Below are positions 43,794-50,855 of a stretch of 50,855 nt of DNA, one piece after another (position 1 is the first letter of the stretch; the number at the start of each line of letters is the position of its first letter). The notes beneath the pieces were generated by a model. It saw only the letters and a program-made list of their open reading frames with translations, was not told where the DNA came from and did no database searches. The translations under genes were made by a program, and so were the position numbers. This DNA comes from Deltaproteobacteria bacterium (lineage in GTDB: Bacteria > Desulfobacterota > Binatia > UBA9968). The stretch lies in the NCBI GenBank assembly GCA_016210115.1, contig JACQUW010000100.1:1-50855 (forward strand), read 5' to 3'.

Positions 43794-45197
43794 CTACTCT
43801 CTCCCTTTCTTGAAAACCGTCAGCACCTTCTCCATCTGCATCCCGCGTGAGCCCTTGAAGAGCAGCCAATCCCCTGCCATGGCTTCGGCACGAAGGAGTT
43901 TCCCGATCGCCTCGTGGTCAGAACCGGTGGTTAACTGCCTCTCTTTCATGCCGCCCATAAGAGCGCCTTTCTTTACCGCCTCCGTCTGGTCCCCGATCAC
44001 AAATAAACGCTGGATCCGGTATCGAGCGACCTGTCTTCCAAGCGCCAGATGGTGCTTCCGGCTGGCTTGGCCCATCTCCAGCATATCTCCCAAAATCGCA
44101 ATTTTTTTCCCTTTCGCTTTGATTCCGGCCAAAGTTCTCAGGGCTGCGTTCATCGATGCTGGATTCGCATTGTAGGCGTCGTTGATGATTCCAATCCCGT
44201 TCCATTTCTCTATCGCCATCCGCATCGGGACAGGCTTTACGGCCTCCAAACCCCTGCGGATCGCGTCCAGGTTGATCCCGAGGCCGTAAGCCATCGCCGC
44301 CGCCCCTAGAGCATTGACTAAATTATGCTCTCCCGAGAGGTTCAGCTGAACTCGCCGGCGCTCGACTCCGGCCCGCAGACTAAATTCGATTCCCCCGGCG
44401 GGAAGGATCCGGAACGATTCGGCGGCCACTTCGGCCTTCCTGCCAAAAGTGATCGTGCGTCCTTTGAACTCCTTTGCCAGACGGCGAACCCATGGATCTT
44501 CCACGTTCACCACGGCGATTCCCTTAGGATCCATTCCGCGGAAGAGATCTCCCTTTTCCCTGGCGACTCCTTCGACGGTTTTGAGCCCTTCCAGGTGAGC
44601 CGGAGCTACCGACGTGATGAGGCCAATTTCCGGTGCCGCGATTTGTGTAAGACGCTTGATCTCGCCGGGACGATTGGTTCCCATTTCCAGCACGGCCACT
44701 TTCTCGCTCCCCTTGAGGGCGAGCAGTGTAAGCGGCAACCCAACCAGGTTGTTATAATTCCCTTCCGTCTTCAAAACCTTGCCACGGAACGAAGTCCTTC
44801 CGATTGAGGACCTTTGGAGAATGGCGGCTACCATCTCCTTGGTCGTGGTCTTCCCGTTTGAACCCGTGATCGCCAAAACTTTAAGTCCAACCACGTTCCG
44901 CCGGAAATGCGCCAGATCTCCCAGCGCCTTCAATGTGTCCGAAACCAAGACGACGCTCGCTTTTTGAGCCAGGGATGCTTCAGGTCGCGAATGCAGCACC
45001 AGGCAACCGGCGCCCCGACCGACCGCATCCGCCACGAAGTCGTGGCCATCGAGTCTCTCTCCTTTAAGAGCCACGAAAACTGAGCCCTTGCGAACCAAAC
45101 GCGAATCGGTCACCACAGGACCGAAGAGCCTCTCTTTGCCCTTAAAGATCAACTCACCCGCCGTCGCCAGGAGGATCTCTTCGCGCGTCCAAATCAT
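43794..45197 (-). CDS. murF: UDP-N-acetylmuramoyl-tripeptide-D-alanyl-D-alanine ligase
   Basis: A 467-residue Mur ligase adding the D-Ala-D-Ala dipeptide. [35 protein letters not shown] forms the UDP-binding domain, [18 protein letters not shown] the P-loop, and [19 protein letters not shown] is the MurF C-terminal signature. ATG 45197 with an AAGAGG site is preferred; a TTG at 45215 would overlap murE. The end is KGRE-stop right before mraY. Confidence 0.96.
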   Translation of the reverse strand: MIWTREEILLATAGELIFKGKERLFGPVVTDSRLVRKGSVFVALKGERLDGHDFVADAVGRGAGCLVLHSRPEASLAQKASVVLVSDTLKALGDLAHFRRNVVGLKVLAITGSNGKTTTKEMVAAILQRSSIGRTSFRGKVLKTEGNYNNLVGLPLTLLALKGSEKVAVLEMGTNRPGEIKRLTQIAAPEIGLITSVAPAHLEGLKTVEGVAREKGDLFRGMDPKGIAVVNVEDPWVRRLAKEFKGRTITFGRKAEVAAESFRILPAGGIEFSLRAGVERRRVQLNLSGEHNLVNALGAAAMAYGLGINLDAIRRGLEAVKPVPMRMAIEKWNGIGIINDAYNANPASMNAALRTLAGIKAKGKKIAILGDMLEMGQASRKHHLALGRQVARYRIQRLFVIGDQTEAVKKGALMGGMKERQLTTGSDHEAIGKLLRAEAMAGDWLLFKGSRGMQMEKVLTVFKKGRE

Positions 45198-45202
45198 GCC
45201 TC

Positions 45203-46762
45203 TTATCTCTCGCAATCGATCGCGCTTTGGCCAAGTTCTTCCCGCACGACCTCACGATCATCGAAATGGATGCGATCGGCTCCCAATATTTGATAATCCT
45301 CGTGCCCTTTTCCTGCGATCAGCAGCAGGTCTTCGGAGCGCGCCTGGCGAAGCGCCAACCGAATCGCGGCGCGGCGATCCGGCTCCACAGAATACCCCTT
45401 CCTGATTTCCAAATCCGAATTCCGAATTCCGAAATCCGAAATCCGAAGTTTTTGTATCCCGGTCTTTCGCGCTCCCTGTTCGATCTCCTGAAGTATGCTC
45501 ATCGGATCTTCCGTCCGGGGATTATCGGATGTTAAAATGACCAAGTCGCTCAGCCGAGCGGCAATCTCCCCCATAATCGGTCGCTTGCCCCGATCTCGAT
45601 CCCCGCCGCAACCGAAGACGGTGATCACCCTGCCTTTGGTCAGTGGCCGCACCGCTTGCAGGCCTCTATCGAGCGCATCCGGCGTATGGGCATAATCGAC
45701 CAGAATCGAAAACCCGCGCCCGTTTTCAACCCGCTCCATTCTTCCAGGCACCGATTGTAGAGCAGCAATACCGCCCGCGATGGATTTGAGCGGGAGCCCT
45801 ATCGCTGAGGCGAGGGCGACCGCGCCCAAAAGATTTTCCAGATTGGGCGCGCCCACAAGCCGGGAGGAAAAGCTGAATTCCCGATCTTTGACGCGGATTT
45901 TTCCCGTCAGCCCTTCCAGATCACTCTTATAGTCGATGGGATGGACGTCCCATTGCCGGCCGTTGCCGAAGCTAAGCGTATTAAGCCCCGACTCCCTGGC
46001 CATCGCCAACAACTGCGCGCCTCTGGGATCCTCGCCGTGAATAACAGCGCATTTTTTTTCCTTGCAACTCGTCCTAAGATAATCGGTAAAAAGACGGCTC
46101 TTGGAAAAAAAGTAGCTCTCCATCGTTTCATGAAAATCGAGATGATCACGAGTCAAATTCGTAAACAGCGCACCCTCAAAATCAAGCCCTCGAACCCGTT
46201 CCATTGCGAGCGCATGCGATGAGACCTCCATCGCCACCGCCTGCACGCCGGCATCCACCATCCGCGCTAAAAGTGCCTGAACATCCACCGCCTCCGGGGT
46301 CGTCTGAGCGGCGGGATAGACCTGGTTGCGATAACGGTAATTGACCGTTCCGATCACACCGGGAGTGAGACCGGCCGCCTTAAAAATTGATTCCAAAAGA
46401 TAGGTGGTTGTTGTCTTGCCATTCGTACCGGTGACTCCAACTAGAATGAGCCGCCGGCTCGGATGCGAGAAAAATCCGGCTGCCCAAAATCCCATAGTCC
46501 GTCTTACATGCCGGACCCGAACCCATGTGGCGTCTTCAGGCAACGGAAGCCGCCGCTCTAACACCACCGCGGCGGCGCCTTGCTCCAGGGCTCTCAGAGC
46601 AAAGTCATGACCATCAGCCTGGCCTCCGGCAATTGCAAAGAAAACGTCACCGCGTTTAACCTTGCGCGAATCGTACGCCAATCCAAGAACCTGTTGGTCT
46701 ATGTTTCCCTGGACCTCCTCGATCTCAGCCGACTGAACGAGCTCTTTCAGTTGCACACCCAT
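45203..46762 (-). CDS. murE: UDP-MurNAc-L-Ala-D-Glu:2,6-diaminopimelate ligase, with in-frame repeat insertion
   Basis: A 519-residue Mur ligase adding meso-diaminopimelate. VTGTNGKTTTTYLLESI is the P-loop, VAMEVSSHAL and FTNLTRDHLDFHETMESY follow, and the DNPRTEDP motif (about residue 410) selects mDAP instead of lysine. IAGKGHEDYQ and FDDREV close the protein. Between the DNPR motif and DRRAAI an extra stretch (LRISDFGIRNSDLEIRKG, roughly residues 435-452) is coded by a 7-bp repeat. The start overlaps the ftsI stop by one base (TAATG). Confidence 0.96.
   Translation of the reverse strand: MGVQLKELVQSAEIEEVQGNIDQQVLGLAYDSRKVKRGDVFFAIAGGQADGHDFALRALEQGAAAVVLERRLPLPEDATWVRVRHVRRTMGFWAAGFFSHPSRRLILVGVTGTNGKTTTTYLLESIFKAAGLTPGVIGTVNYRYRNQVYPAAQTTPEAVDVQALLARMVDAGVQAVAMEVSSHALAMERVRGLDFEGALFTNLTRDHLDFHETMESYFFSKSRLFTDYLRTSCKEKKCAVIHGEDPRGAQLLAMARESGLNTLSFGNGRQWDVHPIDYKSDLEGLTGKIRVKDREFSFSSRLVGAPNLENLLGAVALASAIGLPLKSIAGGIAALQSVPGRMERVENGRGFSILVDYAHTPDALDRGLQAVRPLTKGRVITVFGCGGDRDRGKRPIMGEIAARLSDLVILTSDNPRTEDPMSILQEIEQGARKTGIQKLRISDFGIRNSDLEIRKGYSVEPDRRAAIRLALRQARSEDLLLIAGKGHEDYQILGADRIHFDDREVVREELGQSAIDCER
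45405..45456. repeat. 7-bp tandem repeat (TCCGAAA/TCCGAAT) inside murE
   Basis: On the plus strand AAATCCGAATTCCGAATTCCGAAATCCGAAATCCGAAG-type units recur every 7 bp with one-base variants, about six or seven copies counting degenerate ends. Because 7 is not a multiple of 3, the frame rotates each unit and 21 bp give a seven-residue pattern, read in MurE as (L/F)RISDFGIRNSDLEIR. Similar heptamer arrays occur in other environmental genomes. Confidence 0.75.
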
Positions 46763-48714
46763 TAGCCTTGCAGGTTCAGAGTAAGAATGTCGCTACTCCC
46801 CCACCTCCCACCAGGCGGAGGCGACTGTTTGATGACGTAACCCTTTCCACGCAACTCGATCTTGAGTTTCATCGTGCTCGCCCGGACCAGCGCTTCGCGT
46901 AAGCTCAGACCGGTAAAATCCGGCACCTCGAGCGTCTTCTCTGGGTTCCCTGTGGCATCTCCGTTCCTTCGCCCGGCCTGCACGAGAATCCTGTCGGGGC
47001 TTTTCATCACAGGCAAAAACTCAGGCTGTGCCGGGACAACCCCAAGATAACGTAAAGCTCCACGGACGATATTGCGAAAAGCGGGCGCTGCAACAACTCC
47101 GCCATAAACACTCCCCTCGGGCTCATCTATCAAAACCAATAGAACCATTCGAGGATCCTCGGCCGGGACAAACCCGATAAACGATGCGACGCGCTTTCTC
47201 GAATAGCCCCCGCGCGCGAGATCCGCCTTTTGGGCTGTCCCGGTCTTGCCGGCAACATCGAATCCTTCCACGCTCGCCGTCAGCCCCGTGCCGCCCTCGC
47301 TCACAACTCCTCGCAGCATGGAAGTGAGAGAGCGGGCGGTTTCTTCCGAAATGACGCGGCGCACCGCATGCGGCCGGTTCGAAACCAAAACCTCGCCCTC
47401 CGGTCCCACCACGCGCTGCACCACGAACGGCCTCATGAGATAGCCTCCATTCGCGATCGCTGCATAGGCCATCACGAGTTGGATGGGCGTGGTCGCGATT
47501 CCCTGTCCAAAAGCGTGGGTCGCTAGGTCGATCTGCGACCACCGATCGGCCGGCCGCACCAGTCCCGCAACCTCACCGGGCATATCGATACCCGTCAGAC
47601 GGCCAAAACCGAATTTCTCAATATACTTAAAAAACCGCTCCTTCTTCAGCTTCTCGGCAATCTTGGTCGCACCGATATTGCTGGAATACTGGATAATCTT
47701 GTAAAACGGCAGCCACCCGTATTTGTGCGTATCGTGAATGACCCGGCCTCCATAAGCGTATTTGCCGAACTCGCAGTAGAACAGATCTTCTCTTCCCGCC
47801 ACCCGTTCTTCCAGGGCCGCGGCAGCCACGATCGTTTTGAAGGTCGAGCCCGGCTCAAAGCTGTCCGTGATCGCGCGGTTGCGCTTTTCCTCGGAGGCAT
47901 TCTTGGCAGCGTTGTTTGGATCAAAAAATGGGTAGTTGGAGATAGCCAGGATCTCGCCTGTATAAGGCTCGACAACGACTGCCACACCCGCCTTGGCGCG
48001 AAACTTAGTCACCGCCTCTTCCAAATGCTTTTCAGCCAAATGTTGAATCGAACTGTCCAGCGTAAGGTGAATATCCGCTCCGGGAGGCAAACGGACTTCG
48101 TCCACCCCTTTAGCGAGGACTCTTCGACCCAGAGCGTCCCGCTCGATAACCGGCGACCCGCTTTCGCCGCGAATGTACCGGTCGTGGAAGAGCTCTATAC
48201 CTTCCAGGGCCTGGGAATCCCTGCCAACGAAACCGATCACCTGTCCGGCCAGTTGGCCCTGGGGGTAGTAACGCTTAGGCTCAATCGACATGCCCAGACC
48301 CTCAATATTAATGGCCTCAATTCCTTCGGCTTCCTTAGGTGTGATCTGCCGTTTGAGCCATACGAAAGGCTTATCGGTCTGCAGTTTTTTCCGAATCTCT
48401 TCCGGCGCGAAGCCTATAATAGGCGCTACTTGATTAGCTGCAGCCTCGGTGTCTTTTAGGCGCCGGGGTCGCGCGTAGACGGATTGCGCCTCCAGGCTCA
48501 ACGCCAGGGGCTGTCCCGAACGGTCCAGGATCGTGCCCCGCTTTGGCAGGACGATCCACTCTTTGAGGTGCTGTCTTTCGCCGAGCCGTCTCAGCTCGTC
48601 ACCCTGAAAGATCTGGAGATGAAAAGCACGGCTGCCTACCGCAAGAAAGAACAAAAAGAAAAGAAATCCAGCCACACCGAGACGAAACTTTATTCCACGA
48701 CGAGGACGTTTCAC
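46762..48714 (-). CDS. ftsI: Peptidoglycan D,D-transpeptidase FtsI (PBP3) with C-terminal PASTA domain
   Basis: A 650-residue class B penicillin-binding protein, septal crosslinking enzyme. One membrane anchor at about residues 11-28, a pedestal domain with RGTILDRSGQPLALSLEAQSVYA, then the transpeptidase domain: SxxK in EPGSTFKTI (near residue 290), SxN in QYSSNIGATK and KTG in VAGKTGTAQKA. After residue 590 one PASTA domain (LEVPDFTGLSLREALVRA ... YVIKQSPPPGG) is added. It overlaps ftsL by 4 nt and murE by one base. Confidence 0.96.
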   Translation of the reverse strand: MKRPRRGIKFRLGVAGFLFFLFFLAVGSRAFHLQIFQGDELRRLGERQHLKEWIVLPKRGTILDRSGQPLALSLEAQSVYARPRRLKDTEAAANQVAPIIGFAPEEIRKKLQTDKPFVWLKRQITPKEAEGIEAINIEGLGMSIEPKRYYPQGQLAGQVIGFVGRDSQALEGIELFHDRYIRGESGSPVIERDALGRRVLAKGVDEVRLPPGADIHLTLDSSIQHLAEKHLEEAVTKFRAKAGVAVVVEPYTGEILAISNYPFFDPNNAAKNASEEKRNRAITDSFEPGSTFKTIVAAAALEERVAGREDLFYCEFGKYAYGGRVIHDTHKYGWLPFYKIIQYSSNIGATKIAEKLKKERFFKYIEKFGFGRLTGIDMPGEVAGLVRPADRWSQIDLATHAFGQGIATTPIQLVMAYAAIANGGYLMRPFVVQRVVGPEGEVLVSNRPHAVRRVISEETARSLTSMLRGVVSEGGTGLTASVEGFDVAGKTGTAQKADLARGGYSRKRVASFIGFVPAEDPRMVLLVLIDEPEGSVYGGVVAAPAFRNIVRGALRYLGVVPAQPEFLPVMKSPDRILVQAGRRNGDATGNPEKTLEVPDFTGLSLREALVRASTMKLKIELRGKGYVIKQSPPPGGRWGSSDILTLNLQG

Positions 48715-49073
48715 GGCAAAATTACCACCTGATTTTTTTGCGGCTCGGCCAGGCCCAGCCTTCGACGGGCTTCGATTTCAATGCGGTCTCGCGACGTCAG
48801 AGTAGCAAGCTCGAGTCTTAATTCACGGTTCTCTTGCTCGAGCTGGTTCTGTAATTTACTGCCAGTCGACAAAACATAGCCGAGGTGGACCACCTGCAAC
48901 CGCAGCCATACGTGTAACAGGGCAAGGCAGACAAGGCAGAAGCCAAAAAAGAGAGATGAGATAAAAAGACAACGTCTCTCCCGGGCGGTCAGCCGGGCGA
49001 CTGGCTGTCCCCGCGACAGGCCAAGTCCCAACCCTTTTTCTGCCAGGACTCCGGCCACTGAGCGGTTCCTCAT
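48711..49073 (-). CDS. ftsL: Cell division protein FtsL
   Basis: A 120-residue bitopic protein: Arg-rich cytoplasmic part (residues 1-35, with ARLTARERRC), one transmembrane helix (about 36-57, FISSLFFGFCLVCLALLHVWL), and a coiled coil (LQNQLEQENRELRLELATLTSRDRIEIEARRRLGL) that would bind FtsB. The ending RRRLGLAEPQKNQVVIL is the FtsL signature. Assignment rests on this architecture and on the slot between rsmH and ftsI, each overlapped by 4 nt. Confidence 0.9.
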   Translation of the reverse strand: MRNRSVAGVLAEKGLGLGLSRGQPVARLTARERRCLFISSLFFGFCLVCLALLHVWLRLQVVHLGYVLSTGSKLQNQLEQENRELRLELATLTSRDRIEIEARRRLGLAEPQKNQVVILP

Positions 49074-49996
49074 ACCCGCTCCACGGCTCGGAGTTTGGCT
49101 GATCGGGCGCGGGGATTAAGCTGGATCTCTTCCTGGGAGGGTGACAGGGGTCTGGCGGTGAGGATCCTGGCTTTCTGACTCCAGCCACACTGACAGTAAG
49201 GGGCTTTGGGAGGACAAAGACAGTTTCGATTCCACGTCCGGAAGGCCGTTTTGACGAGCCTGTCCTCCAGCGAGTGAAAGGAGAGAATAACCATTCTCCC
49301 TTCATGATGTAAGAGGTCGTATGCGTCTGCCAAAAACGTTCTCAGGTTCTCGAGCTCTCGATTCACTGCGATCCTCAAGGCTTGAAACGTACGCGTTGCC
49401 GGATGATGACTAGTCCGCGTTCGACCTACAACCCCCTCCACCAGGTCGGCAAGCTCTTTTGTTGTTTCGATCGCTTTCCTTTTGCGGCGCGATCCGATGG
49501 CGGCGGCAACGCGGCGAGCACGCGGCTCTTCCCCGTATTCTCTAATGAGTTTTTCCAATTCTGAAACCGGAGCTGTATTAACCAACCGGTAAGCGTCGAA
49601 AGACTGGCGCCGATCCATCCGCATGTCGAGGCGGGCGTCAGCCTGAAAGCTGAAGCCTCTCTCCGAAGATTCAAGATGATAAGAGGAGAGACCCAGGTCA
49701 AGCACGATGCCGTGCACTTTCTCCCAATCGATTTCGCTGAGAATCTGTCTCGCCTGGGTAAAATTCGCCTGCCGCCCAACAAAACGATCTCCAAAATCCT
49801 TCAGCCGCACTCGAGCTGTCTCAATCGCTTGTAGATCCCAATCCAGGCCGAGAAGCCGCCCGTCCGGCCTGCTGCGAGCCAGAATTTCCGCCGCGTGGCC
49901 TCCTCCGCCCACGGTTCCGTCCAGATAGTTCTTGCCGCTTTCGGGCCTAAGGAATTCCATCACTTCCCGCACCATCACGGGAACATGAATGCTCAT
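49070..49996 (-). CDS. rsmH: 16S rRNA (cytosine(1402)-N4)-methyltransferase
   Basis: A 308-residue SAM-dependent enzyme (MraW) methylating C1402 in 16S rRNA. YLDGTVGGGGHAAEILARS is the SAM loop, DLGLSSYHLESSERGFSFQADARLDMRMD the central family block, and FQALRIAVNRELENL and VILSFHSLEDRLVKTAFR the ends. The ATG shares one base with the stop of the STAS gene (TAATG), so the two are translationally coupled. Confidence 0.97.
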   Translation of the reverse strand: MSIHVPVMVREVMEFLRPESGKNYLDGTVGGGGHAAEILARSRPDGRLLGLDWDLQAIETARVRLKDFGDRFVGRQANFTQARQILSEIDWEKVHGIVLDLGLSSYHLESSERGFSFQADARLDMRMDRRQSFDAYRLVNTAPVSELEKLIREYGEEPRARRVAAAIGSRRKRKAIETTKELADLVEGVVGRTRTSHHPATRTFQALRIAVNRELENLRTFLADAYDLLHHEGRMVILSFHSLEDRLVKTAFRTWNRNCLCPPKAPYCQCGWSQKARILTARPLSPSQEEIQLNPRARSAKLRAVERV

Positions 49997-50358
49997 TAAT
50001 GATACGTTCCGTCTCCTTCCCAGTCCTGGTCAAAACTTTCGATCGCGTCTTCCAACGAGTTGTACTCCTCAAAGAACTGGTCCATCCCGACGACTCTAAA
50101 AATGTCTCTAAGATACACATTCATGCCTGAGAGTTTCAGGTCGCCGTTCAAGTTTCTTAAAATCCGCAGCCGCTCGAGCAAAACGCCTATGCTCAGATAG
50201 TTGATGTGATCGACCGCTTTGAGATTCAAAACCACTTTGATGCGGTCTTTTTCAATCAAAGTGCCGATCATGTTTTTGATCAGGATCATTTCTCGGAAAT
50301 CGATGTCGCCGCTGACGTCGATTACCGAGATGTCCTGGATTATTTTTCGTTGCAGCAT
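49996..50358 (-). CDS. STAS-domain protein (anti-sigma factor antagonist type) inside the dcw operon
   Basis: A 120-residue protein made of one STAS domain. The opening strand ISVIDVSGDIDFREMILIKNMIGTLIEKDRIKVVLNLKAVDHINYLSIGVLLERLRILRNLNGDLKLSGM matches SpoIIAA/RsbV relatives; the Ser in YLSIGVLL falls where those proteins carry the phosphorylated Ser. The tail is acidic (DAIESFDQDWEGDG). AAAAGGAGG precedes the ATG. It starts 17 nt after mraZ and overlaps rsmH by one base. Partners such as a HATPase kinase or PP2C phosphatase are not in the window, so its target is unknown. Confidence 0.88.
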   Translation of the reverse strand: MLQRKIIQDISVIDVSGDIDFREMILIKNMIGTLIEKDRIKVVLNLKAVDHINYLSIGVLLERLRILRNLNGDLKLSGMNVYLRDIFRVVGMDQFFEEYNSLEDAIESFDQDWEGDGTYH

Positions 50359-50375
50359 TCATCGCCTCCTTTTGA

Positions 50376-50828
50376 TCAGAGACCTAACTCGCCGAGTGAA
50401 TCGGGGTTCTGGATGAATGTTTGCTCCGCCTCCGTATGGATCTTCTTCCAGGCCTCCCGATCCCAAACGCGGAACTTGTCCAGTGCCGATACCACGACCA
50501 CGTCCCGTTTAAGATTGGCGTATTGCCGAAGCCTAGGGGGAATCAAAATGCGCCCTTGTTTGTCTACGAGACATTCGCTGGCGCCTCCCAAGTAGTAGTT
50601 TTGGAACAAGACCATCCTGCGCTCGAACTTGGGTTTTTTTCTGATCTCCTCCTCGAGACGAACCCATTCATCGATAGGGTAAACATCCAGGCAGTGGGTC
50701 CCATCAACAACAAAGTTGGTAATGATAATCCGATCGTCCCCTTTGCCTAGCAGAACTTCTCGAAATTTGGAGGGAACGCTGAGCCGCCCTTTGAGATCTA
50801 TCGTATGCTCGAAGCTGCCGCGAAACAC
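50376..50828 (-). CDS. mraZ: Transcriptional regulator MraZ
   Basis: A 150-residue protein with two SpoVT/AbrB-type repeats: FRGSFEHTIDLKGRLSVPSKFREVL at the start and ECLVDKQGRILIPPRLRQYANL near residue 80, both with the DxKGR or DxQGR loop. MraZ oligomers repress their own dcw operon by binding TGGG-type repeats. GTG start with AAAGGGCGG upstream. Only 27 bp of upstream sequence is present, so the promoter and operator cannot be judged. Confidence 0.96.
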   Translation of the reverse strand: MFRGSFEHTIDLKGRLSVPSKFREVLLGKGDDRIIITNFVVDGTHCLDVYPIDEWVRLEEEIRKKPKFERRMVLFQNYYLGGASECLVDKQGRILIPPRLRQYANLKRDVVVVSALDKFRVWDREAWKKIHTEAEQTFIQNPDSLGELGL

Positions 50829-50855
50829 TTGCCGCCCTTTTATGGGATTTTATCC

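Overview
The window is about 51 kb of a bacterial chromosome from a Gram-negative organism of moderately high GC that I cannot name. The MurE signature DNPR points to meso-diaminopimelate peptidoglycan. NagZ, the TctB/TctC transporter, DUF502, the homodimeric AceE type and the dNK-panB-panC cluster suggest an uncultured lineage near the Desulfobacterota, Methylomirabilota or Binatota. That placement is inference and low confidence. No rRNA, tRNA, CRISPR array, intact insertion sequence or prophage was seen.

Layout. 1-3.3 kb: tctC-tctB, cut by the window edge, and an HtrA/DegP-type protease, all on the minus strand. 3.3-10.8 kb: plus-strand genes for a GH15 glucoamylase/trehalase-like protein, a site-2 protease with CBS domains, a possible 41-residue peptide with a strong ribosome binding site, a 461-residue protein of unknown family, a DksA-type zinc finger fused to a BON domain, and RNase HII. 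10.8-13.0 kb: an FAD oxidoreductase and a DUF72 protein on the minus strand. 13.0-16.3 kb: a small accessory island. A compact minus-strand operon (excisionase-like HTH protein, two-TM peptide, 51-residue ORF, Cas4-like PD-(D/E)XK nuclease) faces a HigB-HigA toxin-antitoxin pair across a 100-bp region with two related dyads and two short-leader promoters. 16.3-22.6 kb: a lipoate-protein ligase gene diverges from aceE-aceF-lpdA, a complete pyruvate dehydrogenase complex together with a probable lipoylation enzyme.

22.7-33.4 kb: housekeeping genes smpB, DUF502, panC, panB, a deoxynucleoside kinase, nagZ, a plant-type glutamate-cysteine ligase, mtnA, a small membrane protein, acpS, a branched-chain amino acid type binding protein and ddl. 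33.4-50.8 kb: a nearly complete dcw cluster on the minus strand, read mraZ-STAS-rsmH-ftsL-ftsI-murE-murF-mraY-murD-ftsW-murG-murC-murB-ftsQ-ftsA-ftsZ, mostly overlapping or nearly abutting. It carries all cytoplasmic steps from UDP-MurNAc to lipid II except D-Ala-D-Ala supply, which is provided by ddl, placed convergently beyond ftsZ instead of inside the cluster. An anti-sigma-antagonist-type STAS gene is inserted between mraZ and rsmH, and murE carries an in-frame 7-bp tandem repeat.

The best candidates for something undescribed are the Cas4-like nuclease operon with its shared regulatory region, the STAS gene inside the dcw operon, the unknown 461-residue protein with its small upstream ORF, and the DksA-BON fusion.
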